From Bacteroidales bacterium UBA3844 (GTDB lineage: Bacteria; Bacteroidota; Bacteroidia; Bacteroidales; Paludibacteraceae), in contig DGHQ01000044.1 in the NCBI GenBank assembly GCA_002392915.1, forward strand, positions 1-64,000: DNA of 64,000 nt, read 5' to 3'. This document shows, in pieces, positions 8,793 to 17,910 of the stretch (positions are counted from its first letter, which is position 1; every line of letters begins with the position of its first letter). The notes under the pieces are model-generated. The model had not been told where the DNA came from. It did no database searches and saw only the letters and a program-made list of their open reading frames with translations. The position numbers and the translations under genes were made by a program.

Positions 8793-9579
8793 AAGCCAGA
8801 CTGAATTGCGTCCGGAAATCGCCATTATTCTTGGCACTGGTTTGGGCGGTCTGACAGAAGAGATCAGCGTAGAGAAAGAGATACCATATTCACAGATTCC
8901 AGGATTTGTGCAGAGCACAGTGGCTGGACACTCAGGAAAATTGATATTCGGAACGATCGCAGGAGTGCCAGTGATGGCGATGCAGGGAAGATTCCACTTT
9001 TATGAGGGATACCCTATGAAGGATGTCACATATCCGGAGGTGGTAATGAAAGGTATGGGAATCAAATACTTGATGGTGAGCAACGCAGCAGGAGGATTGA
9101 ATCCGGAATTCAAGGCAGGCGACATCATGTTGATCACAGACCACATCAACCTGTTCCCTGAGCATCCGTTGAGAGGCAAGAACGAAGATTCCATCGGCAC
9201 ACGTTTCCCAGACATGAACAACGCATACAACCGTGATTTGATCTCGTTGGCTGAAAAAGTTGCAGCGTCTAACAACATACCATATAAGAAAGGAGTGTAT
9301 GTCGGCACACAGGGCCCAACATTCGAGACTGTTGCGGAATACAAATATTTCCGTTTGATAGGAGGAGACACATGTGGAATGAGCACAGTGCCGGAGATCA
9401 TCGTTGCTCACTGGGCAGGCATCAAGTGTTTTGGAGTGTCGATCGTGTCGAATGCGTTAGGAGACGCGTTGAATGGTATAGAGACAAACCACGAGGAGGT
9501 GCAGCGCAACACCAATATCGCAAAAGACAATCTTAAGGTCTTGTTCCGTGAGATGGTGAAAGCAATGCGAAATTTATAA
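8755..9579 (+). CDS. punA: Purine nucleoside phosphorylase (trimeric class)
   Basis: Cleaves purine nucleosides with phosphate to free base and ribose 1-phosphate, in the cytoplasmic salvage pathway. 274 residues, the usual length. Motifs: IILGTGLGGL (phosphate loop), AGHSGKL, MQGRFHFYEGY, SNAAGGLN, and GTQGPTFET followed by GMSTVPE and SNALGD, all typical of the trimeric PNP family. ATG at 8755 lies inside lpxK. The pairing lpxK-punA is, as far as I recall, common in Bacteroidales. Confidence 0.94.
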   Translation: MLQRIEATCAYLKSQTELRPEIAIILGTGLGGLTEEISVEKEIPYSQIPGFVQSTVAGHSGKLIFGTIAGVPVMAMQGRFHFYEGYPMKDVTYPEVVMKGMGIKYLMVSNAAGGLNPEFKAGDIMLITDHINLFPEHPLRGKNEDSIGTRFPDMNNAYNRDLISLAEKVAASNNIPYKKGVYVGTQGPTFETVAEYKYFRLIGGDTCGMSTVPEIIVAHWAGIKCFGVSIVSNALGDALNGIETNHEEVQRNTNIAKDNLKVLFREMVKAMRNL

Positions 9580-9632
9580 TGCATAATTCGTAATTGGGGA
9601 GACGTGGGGATAACGCGTCTACCAATATTAAA

Positions 9633-9760
9633 CATCTAAAGACGTGATCCGGACAAATTCGTCTGGAAGACGATATTTGCATAACCCCGTACATTCGAAG
9701 CGAAGCGTAGAATGTGCGGGGTTTGTCAAAGGAGAGGAAACAGAAAACGAAAAAAGACAA
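9633..9760 (+). repeat. Direct repeat flanking the GNAT module (left copy)
   Basis: This ~125 bp element contains CGTCT-GGA-AGACG (9660-9672) and the exact mini-hairpin GCGAAGC (9700-9706) inside a larger ACATTC...GAATGT palindrome. It recurs almost identically at 10857-10986 on the far side of the two genes at 9896-10702, and in a shorter, more diverged form at 11349-11440. Confidence 0.88.
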
Positions 9761-9895
9761 TGGAATTTCAAATCCGAATACAAAAATTAATTACATTTGC
9801 AAAAAAGATTATTTTGATATGGTAGCAGACAGAAAAAGGATGTTCCGAATTTAATCTTTTTAGACATATATAAAAGTCAATTTAATCATAAATAT

Positions 9896-10069
9896 ATGGC
9901 AATAGCAGTAAAAGCGATACCTACACTTTATGGTGCAGAAGCTCGTGATTTTCGAGAAAGAGCTGATGAGGTAGAGCGTAGAAATAACAAGCGTCCAAAA
10001 CGCGACTTAAATAAAGATCCGAAGGTGATTGCTGTACGCGAGATTCTTCGCAAGGGTGGAATTTTATAA
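9896..10069 (+). CDS. Small basic protein upstream of a GNAT acetyltransferase, candidate antitoxin
   Basis: A 57-residue open frame from the ATG at 9896 (MAIAVKAIPTLYG...) to TAA at 10067-10069. It is rich in R, K, D and E (for example RERADEVERRNNKRPKRD) and probably helical. A -7-like TACATTTG at 9792-9799 lies about 100 bases upstream. Its stop is 12 bases before the acetyltransferase start, so the two form an operon. Size, order and spacing fit the antitoxin of a GNAT toxin pair, but no ribbon-helix-helix motif is evident, so that role is inferred. It could instead be a substrate or partner of the enzyme. Confidence 0.6.
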   Translation: MAIAVKAIPTLYGAEARDFRERADEVERRNNKRPKRDLNKDPKVIAVREILRKGGIL

Positions 10070-10081
10070 TAACAGAAAATT

Positions 10082-10702
10082 GTGGGATTTTTAGCAGACA
10101 AATGTACAATAGGGTTATTTACTGAAGATATCATTGAAAATTGTAAGCCTTTTACATGCGGAAAAGATGAAGATATGGATGAATTTTTCCGTAAAGATGT
10201 CTTTGACTATAATCACGGATTGATGAGCAAGGCATATTATTTCTCTTTAGATGAAGATCCTTCAGAGATTGTTTGCCTATTCACACTTTCAAACGACAGC
10301 ATACGGATTTATGATCTTCCCAGTTCACCACGAAATAAAATGTGGGGTTGCACACATCATGAAAAGCTATTGAAACGTTATCCAGGTGTTTTGATTGGAC
10401 GTTTTGCCGTGAATAAACACTTTGCAGGAAAAGGAGTTGGTTCGGAATGCATTGAAATTATTTCTCAAATGTTTATAGATCCAATGAACCGCACGGGATG
10501 TCGTTTTCTGATCGTTGATGCTAAGAACACTCCAGAAGTGATTCGTTTCTATGAGAAAAATGGGTTCAACCAACTCTTCAAGAAAGAAATACAAGAAGAT
10601 ATTTACACTAAACCTCCTAAAGACGATTTGGAGAAATTAGAACGAATGAATAATCCTCGTCAACTTGAAACTAGATTGATGTTTAAGGACTTGTTGGAAT
10701 AA
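10082..10702 (+). CDS. GNAT-family N-acetyltransferase, possible toxin-like enzyme
   Basis: 206 residues starting at GTG 10082; no in-frame ATG occurs before residue 33. The GNAT acetyl-CoA loop reads GRFAVNKHFAGKGVGSE, followed by a C-terminal strand-helix FLIVDAKNTPEVIRFYEKNGF typical of the fold. The N-terminal EDIIENCKPFTCGKDEDMDEFF resembles the start of GNATs of the TacT/AtaT kind, which acetylate aminoacyl-tRNA, but I cannot assign the substrate. It is preceded by a 57-residue partner gene, and the pair sits between two near-identical direct repeats, suggesting acquisition or exchange as a unit. The C-terminal extension of about 30 residues is longer than in typical TacT. Confidence 0.75.
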   Translation: MGFLADKCTIGLFTEDIIENCKPFTCGKDEDMDEFFRKDVFDYNHGLMSKAYYFSLDEDPSEIVCLFTLSNDSIRIYDLPSSPRNKMWGCTHHEKLLKRYPGVLIGRFAVNKHFAGKGVGSECIEIISQMFIDPMNRTGCRFLIVDAKNTPEVIRFYEKNGFNQLFKKEIQEDIYTKPPKDDLEKLERMNNPRQLETRLMFKDLLE

Positions 10703-10856
10703 TACAATTATTTGTACATAAAGAGAGGAAAACAAAAAGAAAACATGTACAATACGGACGCATTGCTGAAAAAAATAATTTCATTGATGTATTGTTAATC
10801 TACTTTAATAACGTAACAGACGATTTTTTATTGTGTAAAGTATTTATCCATGTTAG

Positions 10857-10986
10857 ACATCTATTATAGACGTGATTCTGACAAATTCGTCTGGAAGACG
10901 ATATTTGCATAACCCCGTACATTCGAAGCGAAGCGTAGAATGTGCGGGGTTTGTCAAAGGAGAGGAAAACATAAAACGAAAGAAGA
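10857..10986 (+). repeat. Direct repeat flanking the GNAT module (right copy)
   Basis: Near-identical to 9633-9760, including CGTCT-GGA-AGACG and GCGAAGC (10928-10934). The start-to-start distance is about 1.22 kb, so recombination between the copies would excise both enclosed genes. Confidence 0.88.
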
Positions 10987-11843
10987 CACGTACAGTTTTC
11001 ACATGTTCCCGTTTCCGTTGTTTTTTTCACAAACTTGCTGGTGACTTCTCCAAGCGTCAACCGATAATATCAAACATTGTTTTCTGTTTAATTATGATTT
11101 CTATTGCGGGCAGGTTTGAAACCTGCCCCTACGATCATGGTATTGATTGACTATTTGGGAATTGTCTATTTTTCATAATATCATGTGGTTTAGTCAATAT
11201 CATGTTATTTATTATGTGCTCGCCTACGGCTCGCACTTGGAAGGGGTTAGGGCCAATATCTATCAAACATGGGCCCTTAACAATCCTCATTTATGACACT
11301 CCAACTATCACTTTCTACCTATTTTAATTTCATCGAATCCACGTTGTATTAGCTATAGACATGATCCAGACAAATCCGTCTGGAAGACGATGTTTGCATA
11401 ACCCCGTCCATTCGAAGCGTAGCGTAGGATGTGCAGGGCAGGAAACAGGAAACCTGCCCCTACAATTTTGGCAAACATCTGTTTTGTTATAATATCAAAA
11501 TGTCAATAAAAGAGAGTGAAACCGACAATTATAATAGTTTAGAATGAATTTTCGCATCTTTTGTTTAAAAAAAACGTCTTATCGCATCACATTTTGTAAT
11601 ATATAAAAATCAATTTCAATTTTAGCAAGTTTTAAATTGTAAGCAGCAAACATCACCAACCTTACAATTTGATACCATTTTTCGATTTTGTATATACAAA
11701 TTGTTAGTTGTTACAATCTGTTTTTAGCAAATACATCATAAAAACGATTAGAAATTTTCATTGTGCGTAATTTTGCATCGGTAATCCAAATGGGATTGCC
11801 GACTTGGATAATTAGATATAAAACGACGAAAAGAAACAAAATT
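10987..11843. repeat. Repeat-filled gap before gltB
   Basis: No gene is seen. It holds one GGGCAGGTTT-G-AAACCTGCCC palindrome (about 11108-11130), a copy of the 4283-4351 element (11216-11291, with GCC-TAC-GGC at 11222-11230), and a diverged third copy of the GNAT-flanking repeat (11349-11440) in which the mini-hairpin reads GCGTAGC. The last 300 bases are AT-rich; TAATTTTG at 11768-11775 could be the -7 element of gltB, though no matching -33 element is visible. Confidence 0.7.
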
Positions 11844-14800
11844 ATGCAAAACAATTTCACTAAAGGACTTTACACTCCAGCGAATGAGCATGATGCTTGT
11901 GGTGTCGGTATGGTGGTAAACATACATGGCAACAAGAGTCATGAGCTTGTGGATTCCGCTCTTAAAGTCTTGGAGAACATGATGCATCGTGGTGCTGAGG
12001 GTGCCGACGGTAAGAGTGGAGATGGTGCCGGTATTATGGTACAGATACCACACGAGTTTATTTTGTTGAAGGGAATTCCAGTTCCAGAAAAGGGTAAGTA
12101 TGGTACAGGTCTCGTCTTTTTACCAAAAGACAAGACAGAGCAAGACAAGATTCTTAAAGTGATGATTGAGGTGATCGAGGCAGAAGGTTTGAATTTGATG
12201 AAGCTTCGTGACGTGCCTACAAATCCTGCGTGTCTTGGCAAGGTGGCTCTTGAGAGTGAGCCAGACATCAAACAGGTGTTTATCACCGGCGTCTCTAATG
12301 AGGATGCCCCAAACCTTGAGAGAAAACTCTACGTAATCCGTAAGAAAATAGAGAATCAGGTAAATCATAAAGATTTCTATATTGTATCATTGTCGAGCAA
12401 GAATATCATCTACAAGGGTATGCTTTCGTCTATGCAAGTGCGCGACTATTTCGACGACCTTCGTGACACATATTTTACTTCTGGTCTTGCTTTGGTACAC
12501 TCCCGTTTCTCTACAAACACATTCCCTACATGGTCGCTTGCCCAGCCTTTCCGTTTGCTTTGCCACAACGGTGAGATCAATACTGTAAGAGGAAACCGAA
12601 ACTGGATGAAGGCCCGTGAGTCGGTGCTTAATTCTGGTCTGCTTGGTGATATATCAAGCATCCGTCCGATAGTGCAGCCTAACATGAGCGACTCTGCGTC
12701 GTTGGACAACGTGTTTGAGTTTTTCGTGATGAGTGGACTCTCTTTGCCTCACGCGATGGCTTTGCTTGTGCCAGAGAGTTTCAACGACAAGAATCCTATC
12801 AGCGACGATCTAAAGGCATTCTATGAGTATCACTCAATTTTGATGGAGCCTTGGGACGGACCCGCAGCTTTGATGTTCTCAGACGGCCGATACGCTGGAG
12901 GTATGCTCGACAGAAACGGTCTGCGTCCTTCAAGATATTTGATCACAAACAACGACATGATGGTTGTCGCTTCTGAGGTGGGAGTCCTTGATTTTGATCC
13001 GAGTGAGATCAAGCAAAAAGGAAGACTTCAGCCAGGTAAGATCCTGATGATCGATACAGAAGAGGGAAAGATCTACTATGATGGAGATTTGAAAGCTCAG
13101 CTTGCCGCTGAACATCCATATAGAGACTGGTTGCACACCAACCGTATCCAGCTTGAGAAGTTGAAAAGCGGACGTAAGGTTTCTAATTCCGTCGCCAACT
13201 ATAAGAGCAAGCTTTTGAACTTCGGATTTGCCAAAGAAGATATCGAAAAGACAATCATTCCTATGGCAGTCAACGGTGCGGAACCAGTCGCAGCGATGGG
13301 TAACGACACTCCATTAGCTGTCATCTCCGATCGTCCACAGATTTTCTTCAACTACTTCCGCCAGCAGTTCGCCCAAGTCACAAACCCAGCCATCGACCCT
13401 ATCCGTGAGGAGCTTGTGATGAGTCTGACTGAGTATATCGGTAAGGTAGGACCTGGTATTTTGAATCCAGATGAGAGCAATTGTAAGATGGTTCGTCTTC
13501 CTCATCCGATCCTTTCAAATGCGGAACTTGACATTCTTTGCAACATCCGTTACAAGGGATTCGTCACTACTAAACTTCCTTTGCTGTTCGAGGCGAGCAA
13601 GGGAGAAGAGGGATTGAAAGAGGCACTCGACGATCTATGTAAGAGAGCTGAGGAGAGCGTCGACAAGGGTATCAACTATATCATCCTTTCCGACAGGGAT
13701 GTCGACGAGAAACATGCGGTCATTCCATGTCTGTTGGCGGTCTCAGCCGTCCACCATTATTTGATCAACGTCGGCAAACGAGTGCAGACGGCACTGATTG
13801 TCGAGTCTGGAGAGATTCGTGAGGTGATGCACGCCGCATTGCTCCTTGGTTATGGAGCTTCCGCATTGAATCCATATATGACATTCGCTGTTCTAGAAGA
13901 GCTTGTGAAGAACAAAGAGATTCAAGAGGACTACCCTACAGCCGAGCACAACTATATAAAGGCTGTCTGCAAGGGTCTTTACAAGATCATGTCGAAGATG
14001 GGAATCTCTACTATCCGTTCTTACCGTGGAGCCAAGATTTTCGAGAGCATCGGTTTGAGCGAGAGTTTGTTGAGATCTTATTTCGGAACAGAGATCTCCA
14101 CTATCGGAGGTATCGGTCTAAAGCAGATTGCAGACGACGCAATCAAGCTCCATGATATAGCAATGAAGGCCACAGACGAAGACATGATTCCTGATTCTGG
14201 TCTGTTTGCCTACAGAAAGGATGGTATCGCACACGCTTGGAATCCAGAGACAATCTCCACACTGCAGATTGCCACTCGTATGGGTTCATACAAGAAATAC
14301 AAGGAGTTCACAAATTACGTGGACAACAAAGACAAGCAGATTTTCATCCGTGACTTCTTCGATTTTAAGAAAGCTGGCAAACCAATCTCAATCGACGAGG
14401 TTGAGCCAGTGGAAAGCATCGTCAAGCATTTTGTGACAGGAGCCATGTCGTTTGGAGCCATATCAATTGAGGCTCACGAGGCTATCGCACTTGCGATGAA
14501 CAAGCTTGGAACCCGTTCAAACACAGGTGAAGGTGGTGAGGACAACGCTCGTTATCATTCCAGTGTAGAAGGTGTGAGCCTATCATCAAAAACAAAGCAG
14601 ATCGCATCAGGTCGTTTTGGTGTCACTGCCGAGTATCTTGTGAACGCTGAGGAGATTCAGATCAAGGTGGCTCAGGGAGCAAAACCAGGAGAAGGTGGTC
14701 AGTTGCCTGGATTCAAGGTAAATGAGGTTATCGCCAAGACACGTAACTCAATACCAGGCATCTCACTTATCTCACCTCCGCCTCATCACGACATCTACTC

Positions 14801-16325
14801 AATCGAGGACCTTGCACAACTGATCTTCGACTTGAAGAATATCAATCCTACAGCAGCTGTGTCAGTCAAACTTGTGGCTGAGAGCGGTGTGGGAACAATC
14901 GCAACAGGAGTGGCTAAGGCAAACGCAGATTTGATTGTCATCTCAGGTGCAGAGGGAGGAACAGGAGCGTCTCCAGCGTCTTCAATGAGATTCGCAGGAA
15001 TCTCGCCTGAAATTGGTCTTGCCGAGACACAGCAGACTTTGGTGTTGAATGGACTTCGTGGACGTGTCCGTCTGCAGACAGATGGCCAGTTGAAGACAGG
15101 TCGTGATGTGATTCTTACAGCGCTTCTTGGAGCAGACGAGTTTAGCTTCGGAACACTTCCTTTGATTGTGTTAGGATGTGTGATGATGAGAAAATGTAAC
15201 ACAAACACATGTCCTGTAGGAGTCGCCACTCAGGATCCTAAACTGCGAGAAAGATTCAGAGGCCGTTCAGAATATTTGGTGAACTACTTCACATTCTTGG
15301 CCCAGGAGGTCCGTGAGTATCTTGCTGAAATGGGATTCAAGAAGTTTGAGGACATCATCGGTCATACCGAATTGATCGAAATCAAGGCAATGGACAGCGA
15401 CAAGCACAAAACTTTGGATTTCTCACGTCTACTTGCGCGAGTAGACAGCAAAGAGTCGCTATGCTGGGATCACAGAGCATTCACAAAGGTTGAAGGCGTT
15501 AAGGATTTCGAGATCCTTGCTCAGGCTAAGGATGCAATTGAAAAGAAACAGGAGGTCAACCTTGATTTCGCCATTAAGAATACAGATCGTGCTGTCGGCA
15601 CAATGCTTTCAGGAGCGATCGCACAGAAATATGGGGAGAATGGTCTTGCTGATTCCACAATCAATATTAAGTTCAAGGGTTCTGCCGGTCAATCGTTCGG
15701 AGCTTTCCTTGCAAAGGGCATAAACTTCAAACTAGAGGGTGAGACAAACGACTACTTCGGCAAGGGTCTTTCAGGAGGACGCATAGCAATTCTACCTCCA
15801 GTAAGGAGCAGTTTCGAGGCAGACAAGAACATCATCGCAGGAAACACAGGCTTGTATGGTGCGACGACGGGAGAGCTTTACGTCAATGGACGTGTAGGAG
15901 AGCGTTTTGCAGTTCGTAACTCAGGAGCCATCGCCGTAATCGAGGGTGCCGGCGACCACTGTTGTGAGTATATGACAGGCGGACGTGTGGTTGTCCTAGG
16001 TGAGACGGGAAGAAACTTCGCAGCCGGAATGTCTGGTGGTGTCGCTTATGTATGGGATAAAAACCATAATTTCGACTACTTCTGCAACATGGATATGGTG
16101 GAATTGAGCCTGATTGAGGAGGCGAGCTACCGTAAAGAACTTCACGAGTTGATTCGCAAGCATTGGTTGTACACAGGTTCAAATCTTGCACGTACAATGC
16201 TCGATGATTGGAATCACTACGTAGAACAGTTTATCCAGGTTGTTCCAATTGAGTACAAGAGAGTGCTTCAGGAGGAGCAGTTGAAGAAGCTACAAAATAA
16301 GATAGCTGACATCAAAGCAGAATAA
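11844..16325 (+). CDS. gltB: Glutamate synthase, large (alpha) subunit
   Basis: Makes two glutamates from glutamine and 2-oxoglutarate together with GltD, in cytoplasmic ammonia assimilation. 1493 residues from the ATG at 11844; the frame extends 27 codons upstream, but only this start gives the short propeptide before the nucleophile Cys19 (NEHDACGVGMV). The N-terminal class II amidotransferase domain (about 19-430) is followed by the central domain, the FMN-binding synthase domain (SPPPHHDIYSIEDLAQL, GAEGGTGASP) and the 3Fe-4S cysteines CVMMRKCNTNTCPVG. The C-terminal GXGXG beta-helix (GSAGQSFGAF to GETGRNFAAGMSGG) is complete. gltD follows after 101 bases. Confidence 0.96.
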   Translation: MQNNFTKGLYTPANEHDACGVGMVVNIHGNKSHELVDSALKVLENMMHRGAEGADGKSGDGAGIMVQIPHEFILLKGIPVPEKGKYGTGLVFLPKDKTEQDKILKVMIEVIEAEGLNLMKLRDVPTNPACLGKVALESEPDIKQVFITGVSNEDAPNLERKLYVIRKKIENQVNHKDFYIVSLSSKNIIYKGMLSSMQVRDYFDDLRDTYFTSGLALVHSRFSTNTFPTWSLAQPFRLLCHNGEINTVRGNRNWMKARESVLNSGLLGDISSIRPIVQPNMSDSASLDNVFEFFVMSGLSLPHAMALLVPESFNDKNPISDDLKAFYEYHSILMEPWDGPAALMFSDGRYAGGMLDRNGLRPSRYLITNNDMMVVASEVGVLDFDPSEIKQKGRLQPGKILMIDTEEGKIYYDGDLKAQLAAEHPYRDWLHTNRIQLEKLKSGRKVSNSVANYKSKLLNFGFAKEDIEKTIIPMAVNGAEPVAAMGNDTPLAVISDRPQIFFNYFRQQFAQVTNPAIDPIREELVMSLTEYIGKVGPGILNPDESNCKMVRLPHPILSNAELDILCNIRYKGFVTTKLPLLFEASKGEEGLKEALDDLCKRAEESVDKGINYIILSDRDVDEKHAVIPCLLAVSAVHHYLINVGKRVQTALIVESGEIREVMHAALLLGYGASALNPYMTFAVLEELVKNKEIQEDYPTAEHNYIKAVCKGLYKIMSKMGISTIRSYRGAKIFESIGLSESLLRSYFGTEISTIGGIGLKQIADDAIKLHDIAMKATDEDMIPDSGLFAYRKDGIAHAWNPETISTLQIATRMGSYKKYKEFTNYVDNKDKQIFIRDFFDFKKAGKPISIDEVEPVESIVKHFVTGAMSFGAISIEAHEAIALAMNKLGTRSNTGEGGEDNARYHSSVEGVSLSSKTKQIASGRFGVTAEYLVNAEEIQIKVAQGAKPGEGGQLPGFKVNEVIAKTRNSIPGISLISPPPHHDIYSIEDLAQLIFDLKNINPTAAVSVKLVAESGVGTIATGVAKANADLIVISGAEGGTGASPASSMRFAGISPEIGLAETQQTLVLNGLRGRVRLQTDGQLKTGRDVILTALLGADEFSFGTLPLIVLGCVMMRKCNTNTCPVGVATQDPKLRERFRGRSEYLVNYFTFLAQEVREYLAEMGFKKFEDIIGHTELIEIKAMDSDKHKTLDFSRLLARVDSKESLCWDHRAFTKVEGVKDFEILAQAKDAIEKKQEVNLDFAIKNTDRAVGTMLSGAIAQKYGENGLADSTINIKFKGSAGQSFGAFLAKGINFKLEGETNDYFGKGLSGGRIAILPPVRSSFEADKNIIAGNTGLYGATTGELYVNGRVGERFAVRNSGAIAVIEGAGDHCCEYMTGGRVVVLGETGRNFAAGMSGGVAYVWDKNHNFDYFCNMDMVELSLIEEASYRKELHELIRKHWLYTGSNLARTMLDDWNHYVEQFIQVVPIEYKRVLQEEQLKKLQNKIADIKAE

Positions 16326-16426
16326 AAAATGCATAATGCTAAATGCTAAGTGCTAAATTATTTATCAATGTAGTAATGTGTGGTTCACAATTATGAATAT
16401 GCATTATAAATTAAGAATTGAATAAT

Positions 16427-17776
16427 ATGGGAAATCCTAAAGCATTCCTAACAGTGCCTCGTAAGGAGGCCGGATATCGCCCCGTCCAAGACCGTATTCG
16501 TGATTTCGGTGAGGTGGAGCAAACATTGAATTCAAAAGACAGACAAGAGCAGGCATCTCGCTGCATGGATTGTGGTGTCCCTTTCTGCCACTGGGCTTGT
16601 CCGCTTGGCAATAAACAGCCAGAATGGCAAGACGCTCTATATAAAGGCAAGTGGGAAGAGGCTTACAAGATTCTTTCAACCACAAACGACTTCCCTGAGT
16701 TTACAGGTCGTATCTGCCCAGCGCTTTGCGAGAAGAGTTGTGTGCTCAACCTTACAATCGGTGAGCCTACAACATGCCGTGAGAATGAACGTGCTATCAT
16801 CGAGCGTGCGTTCATGGAGGGTTATGTTCCAGTCCACTCATACGCTCGCAATGGCAAGAAAATAGCAGTGATCGGTTCAGGTCCTGCCGGACTTTCCGTA
16901 GCGGCACAGTTGAATAAGAAGGGTTATGAAGTGACTATCTTTGAGAAAAATGAGGCTGCAGGCGGACTACTTCGCTATGGTATTCCAAACTTCAAGCTCA
17001 ACAAGTCTGTGATCGACCGCAGAATCGCGATTATGGAGAAAGAGGGAATCAAATTCCTATACAACCAGAATATCGACTGCACAAAACTTCCTGAAGGATT
17101 CGACGCATATGCCGTCTGCACAGGCACTCCGACTGCCCGCGACCTGAAGATAGAAGGACGTGAGTTGAAGGGAATTTACCTTGCTCTTGAAATGCTTTCC
17201 CAGCAGAACAGAGTGCTTGCCGGAATGAAATTCAAAGATTCCGAGCTCGTTAATGCGAAAGGTAAAAAAGTGCTTGTGATCGGTGGTGGTGATACTGGTT
17301 CCGACTGTATAGGCACAGCTCACCGTCAGGGTGCAGTGAGTGTGACTCAGATTGAGATCATGCCGGAGCCACCTGTAGGCTACAACCCTACCACACCATG
17401 GCCAAACTGGCCTAATATCAAGAAGACCACGTCTTCACATAAAGAGGGATGCGAAAGAAGATGGCTTCTCAACTCTAACAGATTCATCGGCAAAGATGGA
17501 AAACTTGTCGGTGTTGAGGTGGAAGGAGTGATCTGGGAGCCAAATCCAGATGGAGGTCGTCCGATCATGAAACTCGACGGAAAGAAAGAGGTCATCGATT
17601 GCGATATGGTGCTTCTTGCCATGGGATTCATCAAGCCAGAGCATCCGAAATATGCGGATAATGTATTTCTGGTTGGCGACGCTGCTTCCGGCGCGAGCCT
17701 TGTTGTGCGCGCGATCGCTTCTGGCCGTAAGGTGGCAGAGCAGATTGACGCTTACGTAAATGGAATTAAAAAGTAA
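16427..17776 (+). CDS. gltD: Glutamate synthase, small (beta) subunit
   Basis: Transfers electrons from NAD(P)H through FAD and 4Fe-4S centres to GltB. 449 residues from the ATG at 16427; a TTG three codons upstream is less likely. The N-terminal cysteines 46, 49, 54 and 58 (CMDCGVPFCHWACP) and the group at 97, 101 and 105 (CPALCEKSC) bind the clusters. An FAD-binding IGSGPAGLS (149-157) and a second nucleotide-binding VIGGGDTGSD follow, and the C-terminal GDAASGASLVVRAI closes the FAD site. It forms an operon with gltB; asnB lies 134 bases downstream. Confidence 0.95.
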   Translation: MGNPKAFLTVPRKEAGYRPVQDRIRDFGEVEQTLNSKDRQEQASRCMDCGVPFCHWACPLGNKQPEWQDALYKGKWEEAYKILSTTNDFPEFTGRICPALCEKSCVLNLTIGEPTTCRENERAIIERAFMEGYVPVHSYARNGKKIAVIGSGPAGLSVAAQLNKKGYEVTIFEKNEAAGGLLRYGIPNFKLNKSVIDRRIAIMEKEGIKFLYNQNIDCTKLPEGFDAYAVCTGTPTARDLKIEGRELKGIYLALEMLSQQNRVLAGMKFKDSELVNAKGKKVLVIGGGDTGSDCIGTAHRQGAVSVTQIEIMPEPPVGYNPTTPWPNWPNIKKTTSSHKEGCERRWLLNSNRFIGKDGKLVGVEVEGVIWEPNPDGGRPIMKLDGKKEVIDCDMVLLAMGFIKPEHPKYADNVFLVGDAASGASLVVRAIASGRKVAEQIDAYVNGIKK

Positions 17777-17910
17777 GAATTAAGAATGGCGCGACTTGGA
17801 GGGTAAAACCTTCAAGTTGAAAGCCATTATGATTCGTTTCTATTCGCAAATATCTTTTAAGACTGCGAATTTTTTAATTCTTCATTATTAACTCTTAATT
17901 CGAACTGAAT

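Noticed and set aside
8932..9411. 159-codon frame antisense to punA
   Set aside because: It lies entirely inside a confidently identified gene and shows no domain features.
9633..11440. Insertion sequence or integron
   Set aside because: Direct repeats flank two genes, but there is no transposase or integrase and no target-site duplication is visible.
11763..11843. Upstream extension of gltB
   Set aside because: It would put 27 residues before the propeptide; the mature N-terminal Cys is correctly placed from the ATG at 11844.
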